Shown here: positions 56,989 to 64,000 of the stretch, in pieces
Position numbering within the stretch: the stretch's first letter is position 1
How the letters are laid out: each line of letters opens with the position of its first letter
Source of the DNA: Armigeres subalbatus
Taxonomy: Eukaryota; Arthropoda; Insecta; Diptera; Culicidae
Direction of reading: 5' to 3'
NCBI RefSeq assembly: GCF_024139115.2
Contig: NC_085140.1
Span: 464,225,506 to 464,289,505, forward strand
Length of the DNA stretch: 64,000 nt
The notes under the pieces: model-generated
Databases searched by the model: none
Seen by the model: only the letters and a program-made list of their open reading frames with translations
Told to the model about the DNA's origin: nothing
Position numbers and translations under genes: made by a program

Positions 56989-58061
56989 TGTAACCGTGTG
57001 GTTACAAATTTTTGATTTTTGTTTTGGTATATTATTGTTTGTTTCGGAACCTTCACGTTTCTCGTGTAAAAACAACAGAGCTACCACAGAAGCGTTAGGG
57101 TTTGGTACCGCTGTAATAACATGAGGTGCTATAAAATATCCAACATGGCATCATGCTTGGAAGGATGCGATGTTGGATGAAAGCAATTGCAAAATTAGCG
57201 GGAAAATATGGGAAGAAATTGATATAAAAGAGTAGCCATTGCCCAATTTCGGCCTCTTAGTATATCAGGCGTCCGTGTGCTGTGAAGTGCAAGTGAAGTG
57301 CAGAAAATCAAGTGAACCCCCCCTTTTTCTAGCAGGAGCTAGTGTGAACTCTGGGGAAAAGGTGTTCAGGTAATTCTGAACCCTGTACTGTGGAACTTGA
57401 AGTTAATTCCTTGGTGTCCTTTAGGACCTCTTTTCCTACGTCTCGTTTTCGTTTTCGGACTGCTTTTCCGTCCAGCACACGGTTCGGCCCGCGAAGTCAT
57501 TTGACTTCCGCGCCTAATCCGTCAAGGATACTGACGTCCTTCATCGGACGATTCCTCGGGCCATAGGCCCTAACCGTAAAGGAGGAATTCCCCTCTCGGC
57601 CGTCCAAGGTGGCTAAGCCACGGCCGGCCGATCGCGCCTACGAGGGAAGACGCCTGCCCACCATCGTCCAGCAACGCCCGCTGGTCCCGTCGGACGACGA
57701 TCATCCGCATCGCCACTCGCCTCGCTATTCTGGCGAGAATCCTGGCCGCACAGCTGGACTGGAGTCGCTGTGTCGGCTATTCCGGCCTCAACATCGAGAG
57801 TACCAGCGGTATGTACCGGTACCAACATTAAAATAGGTCACACATAACAAATTAACACAAATTTATTACACAGAACAACACGCACACGCCACAAATAGGA
57901 AAAATAAAATTATACAAGGAAAGTGAAAGTTCTGTGTTGTTAGTTTTTGTTTACCGCGAAAAACCCAGTAGTTAGCCGACCCTGGGATTGCCGGAGAGTC
58001 TCTTGTGTCCTGGTCTGGCCTGGCTAGTGATAGTTGTCGATTAGAAAAAGGGGGAGTTTCA
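56989..58061 (+). repeat. 5' LTR of the nested element
   Basis: It starts TGTAACCGTGTGGTTACA, a short inverted repeat. A TATA box (TATAAAAG) lies at 57223-57230 and AATAAA at 57903-57908. Relative to the 3' LTR it lacks 10 bp near 57967 and has about 20 small differences, nearly all between 57340 and 57605. The block 57606-57960 is identical in both. An open frame at 57609-57836 lacks an ATG and is not called a gene. Confidence 0.9.
57223..57230 (+). promoter_or_regulatory. TATA box of the 5' LTR
   Basis: TATAAAAG precedes a TCAGG/TCTTAGTAT-rich start region. The transcript then reads a leader with a donor-like GTTCAG|GTAATT at about 57367. Confidence 0.55.
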
Positions 58062-58506
58062 ATTGGCTCCCAGCCAAAAGTCCGCGAACGGTAATCAAGG
58101 GTCCGTAGTAGTATACAAAAATCTAACGATTTTGCCGACGGGAGGTGGCAGGGATCCGTGCTTGCACGAATGTCTACCCTTTGAGATCACTATTCAACTT
58201 TGATGTGGAAAAAAGTGTTAACACGAGGCTTTTGCCTTCAAAAGAGGTCCTGAACACATCACGGACACATTTGCGATCGATTGTCGTTTTTTCCGTACTA
58301 AAATTCGTTGATGTTGGCAAATTTTGTGTTTCGTGAACCGTTTATTGACATCACAACATATATCATAATCAAACTTTACTGTTTTATGTCCAATCAACAA
58401 TGACAACATACGCGCACTATTTATTTTAATCCGTTTGTTTTGTTTCGTCACTATGTTTTTATCATTTTATTATCACCCACTTAACCACAACAGATTCTCA
58501 TAAACA

Positions 58507-59324
58507 ATGACACGCAAACGACGAGCAAAGGCTGAAACCAATTATGCAGCAATAAATTGGCAGCCGCAGACATATGATGCGGACGAATCGGACTTGGAAG
58601 AATCTACTGAGATTCCCTGTCCATTACTTTCGACGCATCCTAACTACCCGCTAGAGGAGTTAGAGCTGGACCTCGAAGAGACTCTGCATACCATTCGGGA
58701 GCAGAGGACTTCGGGGATAATGATGCCCGCAGATGTCGTGAAAATCAAAGAATTATTAATTTATTTATGCGTGACATGGACATCGTCACAAGCGATGCCA
58801 ATTCTCGCTATTTACCCCCTAGCGCGACATGCGAATTCAGGGAACCGGAGTCGGAACCAGAAGAAAACTATGAATTGATAATTCCTAGTTCCGATTCCGA
58901 TGAAAATAATATGTCCTTCAGCGAGTCCGAATCCAATTCGGAAGACCAACTTCAGGTCGACAAGGGAACGAAAAGAAGCCCAGTGTCACGCTATTCTTCC
59001 GGTTATTTTTCTCCCGATTTCACCAGTAAGTCGATGCTTCCTTCATCCGATTTTCCCCGAGACTTACCTGGTAGTGCTTTCCATTTTTCAAATTCACAAA
59101 CTTCGAACCCCGAATCCCTACGGAAGCAAACCCGGACTTTTAAGATCCGACGGAAAGAGGCCAACAAAAATCTTCAAGTGGAACCCACGGCCAAAGAACT
59201 GTGCACGAAAATAACTTCGATTTTGGAACCTACATTTTCAACGAAAAATCCCTGTTCCGGACGCACACCTGGAACCCACCAAAAGGTATTTTCTTTCAAT
59301 AAAAAGAAAAACCAATCAAGCTAG
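58507..59324 (+). pseudogene. Acidic gag-like ORF of the nested LTR element, one frame change
   Basis: It opens at ATG 58507 with MTRKRRAKAETNYAAINW, then an acidic segment (DADESDLEES). Between about 58690 and 58705 the plausible reading moves by one base into the second frame, which continues EDFGDNDARRCRENQRII to serine-rich and basic tail segments and stops at 59322. About 270 residues in all. No zinc knuckle or capsid motif is visible, so 'gag' is a positional guess, as the only sense ORF after the primer site. Confidence 0.45.
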
Positions 59325-59369
59325 TAAAAAAAAAGCATTTTTATTTCTCATTCTTTTCCAATTCCTTAC

Positions 59370-60120
59370 CTATGGCAGATTGCCCAGTTCCGGTGCTTTG
59401 CGGGATCATTATTTGCCCCAGTCACTTGGTGCAATCACCGCCGAAAGGATGAACACCTGGAAAGAATTTGAGAAACCAATTTTAATCATTTTATAACACC
59501 CAAGGACAATGGAATTGTTAGTCGGTTGTGTTTGTTGTAATGAGAATCAATTAGCTGTTAGTCTAGTCCTAATGTAGTTTGACCGACGGATGAAAGACTC
59601 CGGTCAGTCGTTGAAAAAGGCTAGCATGCAATAAAATGATCCACTTACCTGATTTATTACGGGGATCCATACCAGCACTGGCAGGATCGGAGCGGGAGGC
59701 GAGGGGTTATACCAATATGCCCTCATCTCACTCCACCTGTGGAGCTGTTGGGAGGGGATCGCCCAATTTGCATAAATTGGCCAAATCTAATAAAACTAAT
59801 TTCCAATCATTAGTATGATGGATGTTTTATGTGTACACTTTACTTACCTGATTGCATCTTGCAGAGGCAAGATGATTATCATGGTGTCCGTCCCGGGACC
59901 GTTAGGGGTTTGCTATTGGGCAATCTTTCGCCTGAAAGATTGCTGCCAAATAGCCCAACAACCCTTGATGAATGGAATTCATTCACCTAAAAAGAGAACA
60001 CAAACACATACGAAGATTAGTCTTCGATATGTTTATATAAATCGTACGTACTACTTACCGATTAATTCACAAAAAGGCACATTTCACTTTAAATTATTTC
60101 ATCGTCACTGCACAGCATAA
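59370..60120 (-). ncRNA. Predicted antisense spliced transcript within the nested LTR element
   Basis: On the - strand, exon A ends at 60059 (AATCG|GTAAGT). Exon B is 59986-59848 (TTTTTAG acceptor, CAATCAG|GTAAGT). Exon C is 59786-59649 (TTTTATTAG, AAATCAG|GTAAGT). Exon D is 59456-59370 (TTCTTTCCAG, GCCATAG|GTAAGG). Four strong donors with matching acceptors in 700 bp is more than expected by chance. The joined exons hold only short ORFs (longest about 41 codons, across C and D), so a non-coding or very small-peptide RNA is more likely. Introns on the antisense strand would survive the element's sense-RNA retrotransposition. Confidence 0.35.
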
Positions 60121-60712
60121 CGTAAACATAAATAAACAATAGATATGCTGTGTCAGTTTGATTTGACAGATTCATGACGTTTCAGCGAGCTGTCACTCAC
60201 TAACAGTCCGCTCGCCGGCGAATCAATCCGCCAGGGGGTTCGGCCGTGCACATCGAATGTGATCGAATGTGGTGTAAATATTGTAAATAGGGTTGTAAAA
60301 TTGTTTTTCGATGCGCAACTTGTAAATATTATAAATAATGTTGTCTACCCATAATACGGGATATTTTAATGATTTTAATTTGTTTATTGTATATTTTGCA
60401 TGTTTTCATTTATTTCATTTTTGTATTTTAATTTGTATATATTGGTGCACATACGTTATTGTTATTTTATTATATTTATTATTTATAGTTTTAATTTGTT
60501 GTAAAGCTTTATTATGATATCGCGCGATATAAGTAGAGTAGTTTAGAATTTTAATTTGTTGTTTTGTAAATATTGTAATAGTTTTTAATTGTTTTACATC
60601 CACGAACCGATGACGGCCGAAGCTGACTTGAGAGAGTGAATTGAAAAAAAAAATGCAAAATCTCTTCGTGCTTTCACATTTTTTCATCGGGGTGGTGGAT
60701 AGTGTAACCGTG

Positions 60713-61782
60713 TGGTTACAAATTTTTGATTTTTGTTTTGGTATATTATTGTTTGTTTCGGAACCTTCACGTTTCTCGTGTAAAAACAACAGAGCTACCA
60801 CAGAAGCGTTAGGGTTTGGTACCGCTGTAATAACATGAGGGTGCTATAAAATATCCAACATGGCATCATGCTTGGAAGGATGCGATGTTGGATGAAAGCG
60901 AATTGCAAAATTAGCGGGAAAATATGGGAAGAAATTGATATAAAAGAGTAGCCATTGCCCAATTTCGGCCTCTTAGTATATCAGGCGTCCGTGTGCTGTG
61001 AAGTGCAAGTGAAGTGCAGAAAATCAAGTGAACCCCCCTTTTCTAGCAGGAGCTAGTGTGAACTCCGGGGAAAAGGTGTTCAGGTAATTCTGAACCCTGT
61101 ACTGTGGAACTTGAAGTTAATTCTTGTGTCCATTAGGACCTCTTTTTCCTACGTCTCGTTTTCGTTTTCGGACTGCTTTTCCGTCCTGCACACGGTTCGG
61201 TCCGCGAAGTAATTTGGCTTCCGCGCCTAATCCGTCAAGGATTCTGATGTCCTCCATCGGACGATTCCTCGGGCCATAGGCCCCAACCGTAAAGGAGGAA
61301 TTCCCTCTCGACCTCCAAGGTGGCTAAGCCACGGCCGGCCGATCGCGCCTACGAGGGAAGACGCCTGCCCACCATCGTCCAGCAACGCCCGCTGGTCCCG
61401 TCGGACGACGATCATCCGCATCGCCACTCGCCTCGCTATTCTGGCGAGAATCCTGGCCGCACAGCTGGACTGGAGTCGCTGTGTCGGCTATTCCGGCCTC
61501 AACATCGAGAGTACCAGCGGTATGTACCGGTACCAACATTAAAATAGGTCACACATAACAAATTAACACAAATTTATTACACAGAACAACACGCACACGC
61601 CACAAATAGGAAAAATAAAATTATACAAGGAAAGTGAAAGTTCTGTGTTGTTAGTTTTTGTTTACCGCGAAAAACCCTTGATTACCCAGTAGTTAGCCGA
61701 CCCTGGGATTGCCGGAGAGTCTCTTGTGTCCTGGTCTGGCCTGGCTAGTGATAGTTGTCGATTAGAAAAAGGGGGAGTTTCA
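60713..61782 (+). repeat. 3' LTR of the nested element
   Basis: It has the same structure as the 5' LTR, with a TATA box at 60939-60946. It keeps a TTGATTACCC segment (near 61678-61687) that the 5' LTR lost between CCC direct repeats. The insertion is young in most of its length. Confidence 0.9.
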
Positions 61783-61786
61783 ACAT

Positions 61787-63335
61787 CTCTAATATTCTCC
61801 TTTTCTGGTTTTCCTTGGGCCCGGAGGGATACACATAAATCGGACCTGGCAAATCCGTATTCGGGACAGTTCCAGACTACGTGGTTGATGTCTTGATAGC
61901 CTACACCACAGCTGCATTGATTACTGTCTGCGAGCCCTATTCGATAGGAATGCGCGTTTAATGAGTAATGGTTGGACATTAGACGACACACCACTTTAAT
62001 GAAGTCTCGACTAAGATCCAACCCCTTGAACCAGGGTTTCTTCGATACATGCGGGAGAATAGAATGTAACCATCTCCCCAAATCTCCTTCATCCCATTTT
62101 TTTTGCCAATCGAACAAGACCTGTTGACGAACAATTGTAAAATATTCATTAAAGGCGATTTGACGCTCGTATATATCGCCTTCCATAGCGCCCACCTTGG
62201 CAAGTGAATCCGCTTTCTCATTACCCGGAATTGAGCAATGTGAAGGGACCCATGCAAAGGTGATGGTGTACAAGCGATTCGATAGAGCACTCAATGTGGT
62301 TCGTATTTCGTTCAGGAAATACGGTGAGTGCTGCACCGGCCTCATTGAACGAATTGCCTCAAGGGAGCTGAGACTATCCGTGAAAATGAAGTATTTATCA
62401 GAGGGAAGAGAGGCTATTCGCTCTAATGCGTAGTGTATAGCCGCTAGTTCCGCGACATATACTGAACAAGGATTCTGAAGTTTTCGAGCGGCGCTATGAA
62501 ATTCATTAAAAACACCAAAACCAGTGGATTCATTTAATTTTGACCCGTCGGTGAAATACCTTTTGTCACAACTGACCTCACTGTACTTGCTAGCAAAAAT
62601 TGATGGTATGCACTCCGTTCGGTGCGGATCCGGTATCCCACGGATCTCTTGTCTCATAGTCAGATCAAAAACTACAGTGGAACTGGAGGAGTCTAAGAAG
62701 CAACTACGATTGGGAACATTCGAGGAAGGGCCAATCTCCAGGCTCATGTACCAATAGTACAGGGTCATAAACTTTGATTGGAAGTTTCGTTCGATAAGCT
62801 TCTCAAAATTCTCAATTACCAATGGATTTAAAACCTCACACCGAATGAGGAACCTAATCGACAATTCCGCGAGGCGATCTGTTAAAGGAAGTACTCCCGC
62901 AAGTACCTCCAAACTCATTGTATGGGTCGAGTTCATACAGCCCAACGCGATACGGAGACAACGATATTGAATACGTTGTAGCTTTAAAATGTGAGTTTTC
63001 GCGGCGGATTGGAAACAGAAACTACCGTATTCGAGAACCGACAGAATCGTTGTGCGATAAAGCATTATCAGATCTTCCGGGTGGGCTCCCCACCATGTCC
63101 CGGTAACTGTCCGCATGAAGTTGATTCGTTGTTGGCATTTCTGATACAGATGTCTAATGTGCATTCCCCAGGTGCCTTTCGAGTCGAACCAGACCCCTAA
63201 ATATTTATGTGAAAGGCCTTGAGTGATTATCTTACCCCTAAGGTGAAGCTCTAGTTCTGCTGGCTTATGCTTCCTAGAAAAGACAATCAGCTCCGTTTTC
63301 TCCGGAGAGAATTCAATACCCAGCTGAATAGCCAA
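61787..63335 (-). pseudogene. ORF2 C-terminal half: RT thumb, RNase H and CCHC-like end of the LOA/I-type element
   Basis: One long frame carries the end of the RT (KYLGVWFDSKGTW, LEYGSFCF), then an RNase H domain: YFTDGSKLN, VAELAAIHYALE, FTDSLSSLEAI and WVPSHCSIPGNEKADSLAK hold the D-E-D-D-type catalytic residues. A C-terminal CSCG...NHVVWNCPEY zinc-like motif follows. RNase H removes the RNA strand during target-primed reverse transcription. At the LTR junction (61783-61786) the true frame is cut; beyond it the open frame runs into LTR sequence by chance. Confidence 0.88.
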
Positions 63336-63978
63336 GTAGACAAATTGTCTAAAGTATCTTGCAATGGTCCATGCATATCGTTTGCCCCTGTTCCTGTAAA
63401 GGAAACAACAGCGTCATCCGCAAGCTGTCTCAACGAGCAATTTTCCACAAGACATCCATCGATGCCTCTTACATAAAAATTATAAAGAAGGGGGCTTAGA
63501 CATGAGCCCTGGGGGAGACCCATGTAACTAATTCTTGAAGTTGTTGAGTTTCCATGAGAAAAGCTCATATGTTTCTCAGACAACAAGTTGTACAAATAGT
63601 TATTTAATATTGGAGAAAGCCCACACTCGTGGAGATTGTCTGAAAGGACGTCAATGCAAACTGAGTCAAAAGCCCCTTAATGTCCAAGAAAACTGAACCC
63701 ATTTGTTTTTTTTTTTTTTTTTGAGAATAGGCCATATCTGTAGTAAGCAGCGCGAGACAGTCGTTCGTTCCCTTGCCTCTGCGGAATCCAAACTGTGTAT
63801 CTGAAAGAAAGTCATTTGATTCAACCCATCTATCGAGCCGATTGAGAATCATCTTCTCTAACAGCTTTCGTATACACGACAGCATCGCGATTGGACGGTA
63901 CGAGTTATGATCCGACGCGGGTTTATCGGGTTTTTTTATGACGTTTCTCGCGTAAGTCCATCGACAAAATGACGCCAA
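63287..63978 (-). pseudogene. Reverse transcriptase core of the LOA/I-type element, frameshifted
   Basis: 63604-63978 encodes the fingers/early palm (SYRPIAMLSCIRKLLEKMI, TQFGFRRGKGTNDCL, VFLDIKG). A long A-run (T-run at 63708-63722) and a lost base near 63676 shift the frame. 63287-63595 continues with GLPQGSCLSPLLYNFYV and the active-site LADDAVV. These breaks, with the LTR insertion, make this copy inactive. Confidence 0.85.
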
Positions 63979-64000
63979 TAACCTCGTTTCTTAGCATTCG

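Larger units (their letters stand above)
56989..61782 (+). mobile_element. Non-autonomous LTR retrotransposon (4.8 kb) nested in the LOA/I-type element
   Basis: LTRs are 56989-58061 and 60713-61782, both TG...CA. ACAT is duplicated outside at 56985-56988 and 61783-61786, a 4-bp duplication as made by gypsy-type integrases. A purine-rich GGGGTGGTGGATAG precedes the 3' LTR, and a possible primer site (TTGGCTCCCAGCC) follows the 5' LTR. The 2.65-kb interior has no recognisable protease, RT or integrase. It holds one + strand ORF (with a frame change) and an antisense splice-site chain. It must borrow its enzymes from another element. Confidence 0.88.
56594..63989 (-). mobile_element. RNase H-bearing non-LTR retrotransposon (LOA/I type), - strand, split by an LTR element; continues past the window
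   Basis: Read right to left it has reverse transcriptase, linker, RNase H and C-terminal zinc motif, then the LTR insertion (56989-61782), then the last ~25 codons of ORF2 (stop at 56912-56914), a 3' UTR, and a poly(A) tail (poly-T at 56594-56602). The reading frame resumes exactly on the far side of the insertion, which confirms one original element. It lies tail-to-tail with dlg5, whose poly(A) signal is 130 bp away. LOA or I clade is a judgement from the RNase H and motif style. Confidence 0.85.

Noticed and set aside
57609..57836. 75-residue ORF present identically in both LTRs of the nested element
   Set aside because: The first codon is GTG and there is no in-frame ATG, so it is not credible as a eukaryotic coding sequence; kept only as a composition finding.

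Overview
This is draft-quality eukaryotic sequence (56 Ns at 19782-19837), AT-rich and crowded with transposons. It is almost certainly from a culicine mosquito, most like Aedes. The pointers are a Feilai-like tRNA-derived SINE, a BEL/Pao element with an envelope gene, an RTE-like and an RNase H-bearing non-LTR retrotransposon, Helitrons, many TIR elements, and very long introns. No prokaryotic features are present. Species and clade names are recognised by eye; no search was run.

The one confidently recognised cellular gene is dlg5, the MAGUK scaffold Discs large 5, on the + strand from 35299 to 56408. Eight coding exons join in frame to about 1663 residues: a coiled coil, four PDZ domains, SH3 and an inactive guanylate-kinase-like domain. 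Its second coding intron (35487-49498) is about 14 kb and holds a tandem duplication, a gypsy-type env element split by a SINE, a Helitron, several MITEs, R1-like fragments, a TIR element and a possible small antisense gene.

Layout: 1-about 5170 is the 3' part of a BEL/Pao element, with the integrase end running in frame into an envelope glycoprotein, then a long LTR that carries six covarying hairpins. About 6606-9835 is a decayed RTE-like element on the - strand, split by a MITE. 9.8-22.4 kb is mostly non-coding, with MITEs, a possible two-exon gene start at 14078-14848, and three degenerate tandem-repeat fields. 22.8-25.8 kb is a TIR element with nested insertions; a sister copy lies at 47534-49155. 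25.8-35.3 kb is mostly unassigned. 35.3-56.4 kb is dlg5. From 56594 to the right edge is a - strand non-LTR retrotransposon of the LOA/I type, interrupted in its ORF2 by a 4.8 kb LTR element (56989-61782). That LTR element has no recognisable pol and carries a chain of well-formed splice sites on its antisense strand.

The most unusual signals are (1) the hairpin array at 4561-5149, whose stems vary in sequence but keep their pairing, (2) the antisense multi-exon pattern inside the LTR element at 59370-60120, and (3) one MITE family present twice, each with target duplications, with a paralogous empty site for one copy in the same window.
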